Shown here: positions 21,430 to 31,596 of the stretch, piece after piece
Layout of the letters: every line of letters starts with the position of its first letter
Numbering within the stretch: position 1 is the first letter of the stretch
Source of the DNA: Plazaster borealis
Taxonomy: Eukaryota; Echinodermata; Asteroidea; Forcipulatida; Labidiasteridae
Length of the DNA stretch: 64,000 nucleotides
Assembly: GCA_021014325.1 (NCBI GenBank)
Contig: CM037474.1
Location: 22,004,488-22,068,487 of the forward strand
Direction of reading: 5' to 3'
Position numbers and translations under genes: made by a program
Notes under the pieces: generated by a model
The model's database searches: none
Seen by the model: the letters and a program-made list of their open reading frames with translations, nothing else
Told to the model about the DNA's origin: nothing

Positions 21430-24057
21430 GAAATCCCAGATGCAGCTTAGCACGGACCACTTAGGGGGGAGGGGAGACAGGGTTCATCATCGTGATCATC
21501 ACCTCAGGGGGCAAGAACTTGCATCATAAAGGGACTTGGGGAGACAAAGGATAGTACAGTGGATCATCAAAGATGGGTACAACCTCCTTATTGATGTATC
21601 GTCAGATACAATCAAGCACATACTGCTCTTTTACCTCAGAGAAGAGACGAAACAAAATAATTTTCTGGTGATTTATTTATCAAAATAATTGATCGTGACA
21701 TTGATGGAGTATTTCATAAAGTGGTTAAATCTTCCAGTAGCTATTAACTCCTTGCACCAACGTCACATCACAAGTGTGTGCCACGCTCGCCATTTTGGTA
21801 TTTTGGTTAACTCCGAGGGTCGCCTAATGGCGCCTTACACTGTATAACGCATAGGGACGTTGACTGCCAAAATGGCACAACCAAGATTATTGTGATGATG
21901 ACGTCAGGTGAATTGAGGCAATATCCCAGGATGTGATTATTTGCTTAAAATTACCTCTGTCAGTTATTTTGAAGGATACCACACCGAGTATTTTGTTTCG
22001 ACAAGGAAAAGGGGAATGTGCTTCTTAAATTAACGGTGAAATAGCAGAATAATGCAATTTGGAAATTGTTCAGGTTCCAGTTTTTTTGTAGAAGAACAAC
22101 ATTGCTTATAAGTTTCATTTGGGTATGCCAAAATAGTAGAATACCAGTCACAGCCGATGTACATTCGCAATGCATTTTGGCTGGTGACCTGTCTCTGCTG
22201 AGCAGTTTTTCACTTGTGCTCAGCAAATTGTAGTGATTAGGAAGTTCAGCCTTGACTTTTTGGGGGGTAATTCTCACTGAAAAAAAGAGGAAAATAATCA
22301 CTTGTCAGGAAAAGTTTCCGCTCCAATAAGAATATGCCACAATCTCATGAGAGTACGGTGCCCAAACTATTCTCCAAAGAAGTGTTTACCAAAAAAAATG
22401 GACAAAAAAAAACTTGCCTTAGAAGATCAATTTGTTCCACGAAATATAAAGTTAGTATACAGGACTGATGAGGATAAAAAACTAAATTGTTCAATTTTAG
22501 TCTGAAAGCTCACTGATTATGAATTTCATACCAGAACCATTTTTTCTGTGAAATATTTCCCTCTAAAATGAAGTCATATTTGAGAAAGCCTTATAAAAAA
22601 AACGCAACAGCTCATTTTGGTTGTACAACCAAAATTAAGGACAATATGTTTACATGCTGAAAATTGTGCATAGTTTTTTATACTATTTTCTCTTGACTCA
22701 CACAATGGATTAAGCACAAATTTTCACAAGTTTGTTATTTGATGTATTTTGTTGATCACACAAAACATGAACAATGTCAGCTCTGCAAATCCTGTTTAAT
22801 ACCTTTAACATTTTCATGATTATTTACTGCTAATTTCACCGATCAAACCTTGCATTTTGGATAGAAAACAGTGGCTTTTTACTTGGAAACATTTTTATGT
22901 GTGAAGCCTCATGCTTTGTTTCAAAGAATTACATTTTCATTGACAATTGTTAGGAAAACAATTGGCACGTTTATAGTTGCACATAGTCTTTGAGAATCTT
23001 TGGTTTTGCATTTAACATAACGCAACTTGGGTTGGTTGTTGTTTTGGGGGTTTTTTTTGCTAATAAGGGGCGATTTGCAATACAATGCGCCCTCTACAGT
23101 TTGGCCATTTTGATAGTGCATCATAGGAAAAGGTTGACAAGTTTTTAGTCCTTCTCCAACGCAAGTCGCGTGACCCCAATTGTTTCAGTTTTTTCGTGGT
23201 TTGCAAAGCAGCAATGTTGTATTTTTCTGTGTTTCTGACATAAGATGGTATTTGTTTACAAGACTAGTGAATGTTGTTTACATTCAAGTCAGTCGTGTAT
23301 TAAGTCCCAAACTGCCCGTGTGGCGCTGCGTTGCGATTGTGATTGCTTTTAGTCAACGGCATTTGGGAAAAAGGGCCTGTCTGGGGTGAACTGTAGAGAA
23401 GCCACTGTATTGTAAATTGCTCGTATTGCTTATCAAAAACATCAAGTTATTTTTGATAAACTCTCTTGATTTCATTTTTTGAAAATCCTTGTACATTACA
23501 TGCTGAGCAGATTAAACTAATGGTTAAGAAAACCTGTAATCAGTTTTGGAAAGAAATACAAGAGTTTATATGATACTAGTGTGTAAATTAAATACATGTA
23601 ACTTCTTTAAATAGATTAAGTAATTTTTGTTTTTATTTAATTTCAATTTCAGAACTTTAAGTGTATAAATAATTATTTTCTTGACTCGGAGGTAGAACGT
23701 TGTGTAATGAAAACAAGCGCAACTCGGGAAAATTAGTGTTAGAAAAAAAGTACATTTTCTTATTACAAAGATTTATAAACCTTAATATTGCTAGACATCT
23801 TGTAGATGGATTGACCTAAGAGTTTACCACTTGACCCTTGGCCACTCTAAATCCATCAAAATCAAGCCAGCGGATTTGCTCGACTACAATGGCCATTTCT
23901 ATCCAAGCAATCAGAATTTGAGATACACAGGCCATTTTTGAAACCACAGCTAGGATTCAGGCTTGACTTGAACACAAATTTATACAAGTGACCTACACCA
24001 TTAAATGTGTGTGGTAGCCATTGAGGAACTTTTGAAGGGGTACCAAGGCCAAGACCT
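21430..24057. other. ARPC4 3' UTR, then unannotated AT-rich sequence
   Basis: The first few hundred bases are presumably 3' UTR. A partial palindromic element (CAGTCACAGCCGATGTACAT, TTTTGGCTGGTGACC) lies at about 22130-22240. The stretch 22540-22810 is a dispersed repeat also found at 35410-35690 (ATATTTCCCTCTAAAATGAAG, ACAATATGTTTACATGCTGA). No other gene is recognised. Confidence 0.5.
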
Positions 24058-24255
24058 GGGCCCAATTTCACAGAGCTGCTTAAGCAAAAACAAAAGATGC
24101 TAAGCACAACAAAATTATGCTTACCTGAATAAGGTTACCAGCCAAACTACCATTTTACATGTACTGTTTGTGACTGGTATCCTGCTCATTTCTGCTAATA
24201 GTGGAAAATTGTAAAGTAATATTTTCTGCTTAAGCAGCTCTATGAAATTGGGCCC
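24058..24255. mobile_element. 'GGGCCCAATTTCATAGAGC' palindromic element, complete
   Basis: The ends GGGCCCAATTTCACAGAGCTG and CAGCTCTATGAAATTGGGCCC are inverted, with inner arms TTAAGCAAAAAC/TTTTCTGCTTAA. The core has GGTTACCAGCCAAACT and GACTGGTATCCTGCTCA. Non-coding. Confidence 0.8.
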
Positions 24256-25046
24256 AGGGCATTAGAGGTAGTGGCCTCCATGTAATTCCAGGCCTGAATA
24301 AGACACCTTACCTCTGTTTCACTCTCATTGACTTGTGTGTCAGACCAACCATAGATGGCTACCGGGTAAGACTAAATCAAAGTAAAAGATTCTGTTCATA
24401 ATCTTTCGGCACAAATTTGAATAATAACTCCCATGTACATGTATTTTTCATTAGTTTTTAAAATGTGTCTGGTATTGAATTGTTGGTGACACGCTGACAA
24501 GGTATTGCCAAAAGAGTACAACAGATTGCTGTGCCAACAGGCAATACAATCATCAGGGATTTGTATGTTGGTGCCAGTTTGTACACTAAACCATTTTTCT
24601 TCCCTCTTGTTTATTATGTTTTGTATTACTTCATCTGTTATTCGGGTAATCAAGAATAGGCTTTCAACTGTAATGACACTAGAAAAATGTCTCCATGGAA
24701 TATTGTTTGATATTTAGTCTCCTGTATGTTGTTAAACTATTATATTTTTTAGAGTAGACTGGGTACCATACCACATACACAGGTACTACTCAGATGAATG
24801 ATTGAGTAGCTGTACAGTAGATGACTGTTGGGCACCGGTGAATAAGCAGTGCCCCCTTCTCCTTAGCAGTAATGTAAATTCCTTCCTTGTTTGAATTGCA
24901 GTTACCGAAATGGAGTGTCTCTTAAAAGGAAGTTTAAAAAAAAATCTACCGGCAAGATAATAAATTGATTTTTTTTTTAATAACTTGGATGGTAGAATTG
25001 ACATGACCAAAACGTTTTAATAAAATTCTGTTAACTACCAGTTATT
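24256..25046. other. No gene recognised
   Basis: Short frames on both strands with no domain; no complete repeat identified. Confidence 0.4.
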
Positions 25047-25240
25047 GGTGTGTCGTGGTCGAACGGTGTAGCGCACCAATCTCGAGTTCTGGGCTCGATT
25101 TCACAAAGAGCTAAGATTGATCTAAAGTTGTGTATCAATCTTAGTTGCTAAGCAAAGTGTGATGTCACAATACAAATTACTATGGTGATATTGACAACTC
25201 ATCTTGAGATGAATCTCGGTGCTTTGTGAAATCGTGACTG
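25047..25240. repeat. SINE head fragment followed by a 'TTTCACAAAGAG' element
   Basis: GTGTGTCGTGGTCGAACGGT with GCACCAATCTCGAGTTCTGG is a tRNA-Leu-type SINE head. It breaks off at 25089 into CTCGATTTCACAAAGAGCTAAG, whose inverted end TGCTTTGTGAAATCG is at 25221-25235. Confidence 0.6.
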
Positions 25241-25448
25241 ATGAGTTGAGATGGTTTTAGGAATGCTTATAAGGCACAAGGAACAGGGGTAATATAACTG
25301 TAATTAGCGCCCTCAACGCCTTTATGGTGGACAAGTGCGCTTTGTACAATTCCTCTTAATATTACTATAGATATTAATATTACTCACAAGATGTAATTTT
25401 TCCATCAGCCAAACTTTACTCATTTCGAGATTGGTTGTACCTTGGGTA

Positions 25449-25655
25449 TAGACCCATTTGCATATGACGTCACAAGCTTAAACAGCGCCCTCACTGAGGT
25501 CAGAGGAAGACCTATCATGGCTGAGAGTTGTGGAAGGCGTATACGCCATGCACGCTTCCATTGTTTGACCTCAGCAACGGCGGCCTATGCAAGGGTCGTC
25601 CCACTTGTGTGGGAGAAGAGGAGCCACACAAGTGGGGCTAATGCAAGGGGGTCTA
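25449..25655. mobile_element. MITE with TAGACCC..TTGCAT ends
   Basis: TAGACCCATTTGCATATGACGTCA at the left is answered by ATGCAAGGGGGTCTA at the right. Inner inverted units include GGAAGGCGTATACGCC and CCACTTGTGTGG/CCACACAAGTGG. The + frame through it is a shadow. Ends and CRE-like site resemble 53566-53741. Confidence 0.65.
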
Positions 25656-26067
25656 TTGAAACTAAGAATAATTTCTTACAAACAAAAATCAACATGGAAG
25701 ATCTTGGAAGTTCAAAACAGTGTATAGTTTGTAGCAGCAGTTTAGTTTATAAGTTCACCTAAAAAAATAAAACCAGTCCATAATTCTGATTTTTGTTTGC
25801 TTGCACGAAACTGAAGCCCCCTTTAACTCTCAAATCTAACCCTTGCTACTTGGAAGTTATCTCTAACACATTCCATTGTGGAATCGTTCTGTTTCTTGCA
25901 TTTAATATTTGTTCAAAATTTCAAGCCGTTTAATAATAAATAAAATGAACAGCAAGCTTTGAGATATATTTTACTTGGGGTGTGGACTTGAGTGTTTTTG
26001 TCATGCGTATTTCTCTAAAGTGTGAGAAGGCATTTGGAGGATTTTTTATCATACCGTTTAGTATCGT

Positions 26068-26450
26068 GTGTCGTGGCCGAGCGTAAAAGAACACCGGACT
26101 CAAGCTCTGGTGTTTCTGATCAGCAGAGTGTGGGTTGGAGTCCCGGTTAATACACTTTATTACTGCATCCTTCGGAAAGGACATTAAGCCATAGGTCCTG
26201 TATGTTGTGTAATGCAAGTAAAAGAACCCAGTGCACTTATCGTAAAGAGAAGGGGTTCGCCCCGGTGTTCCTGGTTTGATCAGCAGCATATTGTGCCACA
26301 GCACCTTGTAAACCATTACATGGTGCTTTAAAGGAAAAAGGTCTCATACTTCAAAATGTAGCTCCGCATACCTTGCAGAAAAAAAACACTGAGCACTTTG
26401 ATACGCCCCTAGGGATGTGATAAAGCGCTATATAAGAACCCAGCATTATA
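26068..26450 (+). mobile_element. tRNA-Leu-derived SINE, near full length
   Basis: The head GTGTCGTGGCCGAGCGTAAA and CCGGACTCAAGCTCTGGTG is followed by the B-box-like GGGTTGGAGTCCC. The body has CATTAAGCCATAGGTCCTG, GTAAAAGAACCCAGTGCAC and CGGTGTTCCTGGTTTGATC, and the tail GCGCTATATAAGAACCCAGC then a TTATTATTAT run. Confidence 0.8.
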
Positions 26451-26809
26451 TTATTATTATGTCCCACCTTTATTCCACATTTTTCTGTCATTTTTTTTTT
26501 TTGCATCACATTTTTTTCTGGCACATTATTTTTTAGATAGTTTATAGACTTGAATCAAGTCTGAGACTCTTCCTTTTTGATATCATAGAGGCTGCTATGT
26601 ATGACCCCTTTACAATACATGACCGCTATAGGGCTGTGGTACTCTATAGTAATAGTCTACAATAGAAATTGTGGGAATTGCAGCAAACAGCGTCTACTGG
26701 AGCAAGATTGTCCTGACGATAACTAGAGCAGGCATAGTCGAAACACTGCGATAACACCAATATGACTCACTCTGCGTCAGTGAAGTTAGTACGAGAAGTC
26801 CCTTCGATT

Positions 26810-27012
26810 CCACTAACAGAGTTGCCAATTCTTCCTGATTCTGCTGAAAGTTCCCTAAAAATAAACCAATGTTTCCATGTTCTTTTGAACAATTTTGAAA
26901 ATCTCCCTGAGTATGGAAACATTGTCCCTAATATGTTGAATGTAATTCTAAATATCTCCCTGATTGTTGGATAAAATTTCCCTGATTGCAATATGCAAAT
27001 GTTGGCAGCTTT
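26810..27012. repeat. Dispersed repeat with CTCCCTGATTGTTG motifs
   Basis: It aligns with 15915-16105 over about 190 bp (TATGGAAACATTGTCCC, AATGTAATTCTAAATATCTC, CCCTGATTGCAATATGCAAAT). Function unknown. Confidence 0.6.
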
Positions 27013-27211
27013 GCACTAAGCGAAAGTAGAAGTCTGGGCTGGTTTCCTACCTCCCCAGGTACATGTTGCACTTAATACGCAGGACAGTTCTTTTCAGAAG
27101 TAATCTCTCTAATTCCAAAATCTACTCCACGGCAGTAGTATAAATAGCAAGACTAGTTCTCAAAAACAATCTACGCAGCAAAGTAGATTATATACACTTG
27201 GCGTTACGGTT

Positions 27212-27400
27212 ACACCCCTATGTTCCGACACCCCTATGTTCCGACACCCCTATGTTCCGACAACCCTGGTGTATTTTCCTATTCCTAACCCTAACCCTAA
27301 CCCTAACCCTAACCCTAACCCTAACCCTAACCTTATGTAAATCATGAGGGGGTTGTCGGAACATAGGGGTGTCGGAACATAGGGGTGTCGGAATATAGAG
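27212..27400. repeat. Interstitial telomere-like (CCCTAA)n inside an inverted repeat
   Basis: About eight CCCTAA units at 27284-27332 match the animal telomere repeat. They are flanked by three copies of CCCCTATGTTCCGACA on the left and the inverted TGTCGGAACATAGGGGTG series on the right (27351-27398). Confidence 0.9.
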
Positions 27401-28870
27401 CAGTCCCCGGCGTTACCACTGCAAACTGAAGTAATACATTGATACCTCACCATGCAATGCCTCAAAACCCACATTGATCACCCCTAATCAAGATAAAAAC
27501 ATAGTTTGAAAACAGCTGGATGAACCAAGCCGAGTCTTACAGAAAGCGAAACATCTATTGAGCATGACAAGATCTTTCATTTCATACTGCTTTTCTTTGA
27601 AATGCATTTTTAACAAAGGTCACAAACTACATGATCTCAGATGCTAAGCAATCACACATGAATTGTAAAACAACAATGATGAAACACAATTTCACTTTGG
27701 TTACTGACCATTCAGAAAGTTTATTGAGTGCTTTCTTTTGATACAACATTCTCAGTCATTTATTTATTTCTATGAATTGAAAGTTACTTGGTAAAATATT
27801 TAGTCTTTCTTGATTTTTTTCTTTTATAATAAAACAAAATCAGTTGTTGTAATCTTGGTGATAGGCCTACTAGTCTTGATTGGCGACCTTTGTTTTGTTT
27901 AATATAGATTTAATTTTGCATCAGGGATAAAAAATAATATATTGTTTTTGCCCACTTACACGGATATGTGTAAAGCACTGCATACTTGGTACTCACCACC
28001 CCCCCCCCTCCCCCGAGTCCTGTGAAAAAATCACAGGCATATCCCACCTGAGTAATATGCCTGTGGATTTTTTTTCACAGGACTCGGGACTGTAGTATAC
28101 AATGCTTACTACACTTCAGTGTACGGGCCAAAACCAAATAATATAATTAAATATACATGTGCATGTAGAGGTAGGTAGTCGCTGATATCCAAACAGGAAT
28201 TAAGGCAGAAGAGATAACTGTCTCAAACAAGCATTTGGATCAAAACGAACAAGATTCTTTGACTTGCCCAATCCCCCTGAGCAAGTCGATGTTGCGCCCT
28301 CTACCGGGGACTAACACAAAAACTAGCATCGCCAATCAAGACTACAGCAATACTAAACATATTCAAAAAGCAATAAACTAATTAATTAATTGGTTTCATG
28401 TAAAGCAATAATTTCATTTTCCCCTCAACACTTGTTCATTCTAACTGTTTGGTCCGTATATCCACCCATGGGAATCTCACCCCCCCCCCCCTCACCCAGC
28501 CCAATTCTCATTTTATAAGTTCATTGAACGACCAACATAAAGAGTACCTCAATACGCACACAAAGTCATATCTTGGCAATCAATGGCACTTAATTAGTGT
28601 GACAATAATGGACAGATAATCAAGATTAGCAAGAATTCATCTGCTTCATATAACTAAAAACTGAAATAAATTTCAATAAACATAATTTCGCTGCTTTAGC
28701 AAGTGAATATCATCAGTCAATACTTGATATGATCTCATTTTATCATATTTGTCAATTTGTTTACAACAATAGTACTGTTTATTTGAATACAAATATTATT
28801 TCAGAAAAAATAAAAAGTCTGTTTCAGGCACATTTTAACACACTTTATCTCATGATTCACTTGAAACTCA
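27401..28870. other. No gene; one hairpin repeat at 28010-28092
   Basis: AT-rich, with C-runs at 28000 and 28480. At 28013-28088, CCCGAGTCCTGTGAAAAAAT / CACAGGCATAT is inverted as ATATGCCTGTGG and TTTTCACAGGACTCGGG. The same right arm follows a tRNA-like sequence at 29505-29560. Confidence 0.6.
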
Positions 28871-28879
28871 GTAGCTAGT

Positions 28880-29660
28880 TTTCAAAAAGTTGAATGGCCT
28901 GATGTTTCCACCTTGGCAGAGTCTTTCATAAAGGCTAAATGACAACACAACACACACATACAAGTACATTAGCGTAACAGAATGAGTCAGAAGGAAAGTT
29001 TTTATCAGCTGGAAAGGGATTTGGCTAAGAGTTTCTCTTGGATTTAGTCTGTATCCGAAATGGCGGCTAAAACTACAGCTACAACTGCTGCTAAGGACGT
29101 CGTATTTCATTTATTTATTAATTCTGGTTGTAAAGCCAAGGACTCTCAGAAAAGCGAACTTACATGTAACCACTGTACTAGCCAAAAACTCAATGGAGCG
29201 AAGACAAGGAAAGAAGTTCTGCACAATGATACGGTCTAGTGGAACTTTTTGGCAGTCAAATGAATTACGTCCACGGGAACGTCCTTTTGCACCTAAAACG
29301 TGCCTGACTTTTGAGAATATCAAGGTGGCAAACAGGTAGACAATTCTGTTCAACTACAAAAGGCAATGTTATAAAAGCTTCCAAAAAACACTTCTCTAAG
29401 CATTTACACACACAAAAACTGTATTTACAACCATACTACATCTGCCTCTAGCACCCAGGCAATCTCAGTTGTCCATTAAGACATCTGCTCTAGAATGGCA
29501 TAGGTCAAGGGTTTGAATCCCACTCGAGTAATATGCCTGTGGATTTTTTTCACAGGACTTGTACTGGGAATGTACTGAGTATACAGTGCTTTACACACAT
29601 CGGTAATATATTCTTTATCCCCTATGCAAATTTAACATCTATTAAATGTAAAACTATTTA
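28880..29660. repeat. Mosaic of SINE fragments and dispersed repeats
   Basis: 28890-28990 (TGACAACACAACACACACAT) has a relative at 39395-39490. 29105-29230 shares AAGCGAACTTA with the second SINE family. 29465-29560 is a tRNA-like head ending GGGTTTGAATCCCACTCG, followed by the ATATGCCTGTGGATTTTTTT hairpin arm. Confidence 0.5.
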
Positions 29661-29673
29661 CAAATAGGTTTGG

Positions 29674-29946
29674 GGTTGAACAAAGAAAATTTACTAGAGT
29701 GGGATTTGAACCGATGACCTCCAGTTTAACATGCCGGCGCTCTACCAACTGAGCTATCTAGCCCTATGTTTGTGGTCTCCCAAATTTGTCATCATCTTTG
29801 TTCGGGGATGCTAGCCAGAAGCTGCTGACTGGAATTGGGAGACCTCCAACATAGGGCTTGATAGCTCAGTTGGTAGAGCGCCGGCATGTTAAACTGGAGG
29901 TCGTTGGTTCAAATCCCACTCTAGTAAATTTGTCTTTGTTCAACCC
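29674..29946. mobile_element. Fold-back pair of tRNA-like sequences
   Basis: Two tRNA-like sequences face away from each other: one on - at about 29694-29767 and one on + at about 29853-29927. Each has TAGCTCAGTTGGTAGAGC (A box), an anticodon-like loop ATGTTAA (GTT, Asn-type) and GGTTCAAATCCCACT (B box). The acceptor stem pairs poorly, so these look like tRNA-derived retroelement heads rather than working tRNA genes. The arms extend outward to GGGTTGAACAAAG and inward to TGGTCTCCCAA. Confidence 0.75.
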
Positions 29947-29959
29947 TCAAAATTATAAA

Positions 29960-31400
29960 CATTTACCAAGTCAGTTTCCTTTGTGGCTTATAACTTGATA
30001 ATACAAATAGTACCAATATTTAAAAAAAGTACCACACACTAAAACAGTATAGAACTTTATCATGGTGTGGCCATCTTGATTTTCTCCTATTCAAATCAAT
30101 GTAACCAAACGGAGGCTGGAAGGAAAAATAGTCTGGTTCCTTTTTGTACAATGAATATAAGCATCCATTACTGCTGTGGGATACAGGGATTATGACCTCG
30201 ATGGTGGCAGCATGATAAAGGTCTATTCCATGGAAGGATTGGATCTTTGGTAAATGTACAAATGATATCCATAAGAAAAAAAACATCTGAATAGCTGATT
30301 TGAGCAACTTTGGCTATGGCTATAACAGCTGGCTTAAACAGCAATGATTTTGTATGTAGATGCAGTAATCTAGCCATAGACATTTGAACACATCTCCACA
30401 AACGATTCCATAATATACATGATATATGCGGAAAAAATAGTCAAAACTGGTTACACTTAGCCAACCTTCTCACTGAACCAAGTATTCAAAAATATATTCA
30501 CCCACATATACAAAATATAATCAATTATAGAAAAGTGCTGACAAAGAATGTATAAATGGATCCCAGAGGACCTGACTTAAGCCCGGTTCCAACTCCGCTG
30601 TGAACACGAATTTGAAACCACAACTCTGTTTTCGCTGCGAATGTTTCTCAAGACAGCTCAACTCTTTTGCGAACTGTTCGTTGCGAATTTGTGATGTCAA
30701 AATCGCAAAATCGCATGCCTGGATTAATCTTAGCTCTTTGTGAAATCAGCCCCCAGGGCTTGAAATACCCACGGCTCACCGGCTCTAGGCCAGCAGTTTT
30801 TCTAGCAAGCCTCTCATCTTAAAAGTCTGCAGGTTTTTTCAACTGCATTCTATTTAAGATTTACTTATCTGCAATTTTAGTATTACAAACCAAAACCTCG
30901 TCCTAAAATTCAGAAAGTATTTAAAGGAATTCATGTTCTCGTAATTTCTTCTTCTTCTTTTTTTTTTCCAGTGAAAGTTCTTAGCTACATTTTGTACATG
31001 TACAAGACCTCTGGTCTCGTGAAGATTTTCTTGGGACTTCTCGCCCTCAATCCCTTCAAGATTGAGGCTCAAGGCCCTGGCTACATTTTTACGAAAAACA
31101 ACCAAGTCACAGTTCATTTCTGCCATTTGTCAAGAAACAACACCATGAAGTATGCAGGGGAAAAAAACACCAGGCTATTTGGATATTCTAAAAACAAAAT
31201 GGACATTTGGGCTGCTTCTGTATCCTATGCACTCACCCTTTTTATATTGTAATTTTGTAAATTTTAATTCTGTTGTCTATTGCTTTTTTTTTATACCTTT
31301 ACTTGTATTTACTGTCCTTAGCCTATACACATGGAAGACAAATTTCATGCTTTTTATCGTGACCAAAAATATTTTGAATCTTTGAATCTTGATTTGAATC
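29960..31400. other. No gene; likely brambleberry 3' flank at the right end
   Basis: No domain in either strand's short frames. A - strand ATTAAA at 31263-31268, about 135 bp past the brambleberry stop, is a possible polyadenylation signal (weak). Confidence 0.4.
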
Positions 31401-31401
31401 T

Positions 31402-31596
31402 TCAATACTCCTCATCCGATGAAAACGACGTAATGTTTCCCCGTCTTGATTTCCTTACTGGTGTCAACTTTTCCACCCGGTACTGTCTCCGCCCAAACGA
31501 CACACCCATCCGCTCCATGAACCCCTGGACCGTCTCACTGTTCAGGATGGAATTGTCTGCTACTGGGGAGCTCCTCGTCCGTAGATTATAACGAGT
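31402..31596 (-). CDS. Brambleberry exon 9 (C-terminus and stop)
   Basis: Acceptor ACACCCACGCAG. It encodes TRYNLRTRSSPVADNS, then GFMERMGVSFGRRQYRVEKL and an acidic end SSDEEY before TGA. Confidence 0.88.
   Translation of the reverse strand, partial: TRYNLRTRSSPVADNSILNSETVQGFMERMGVSFGRRQYRVEKLTPVRKSRRGNITSFSSDEEY

Noticed and set aside
25442..25762. 106-codon + strand frame
   Set aside because: It runs through a MITE with inverted ends and continues into unrelated sequence.
29694..29927. Two tRNA-Asn genes
   Set aside because: A and B boxes and a GTT-like anticodon loop are present, but acceptor stems do not pair well and both sit in a fold-back repeat.
30971..31591. + strand frames overlapping the brambleberry 3' end
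   Set aside because: The frame at 31331-31591 is antisense to the well-supported last brambleberry exon; the others have no domain.
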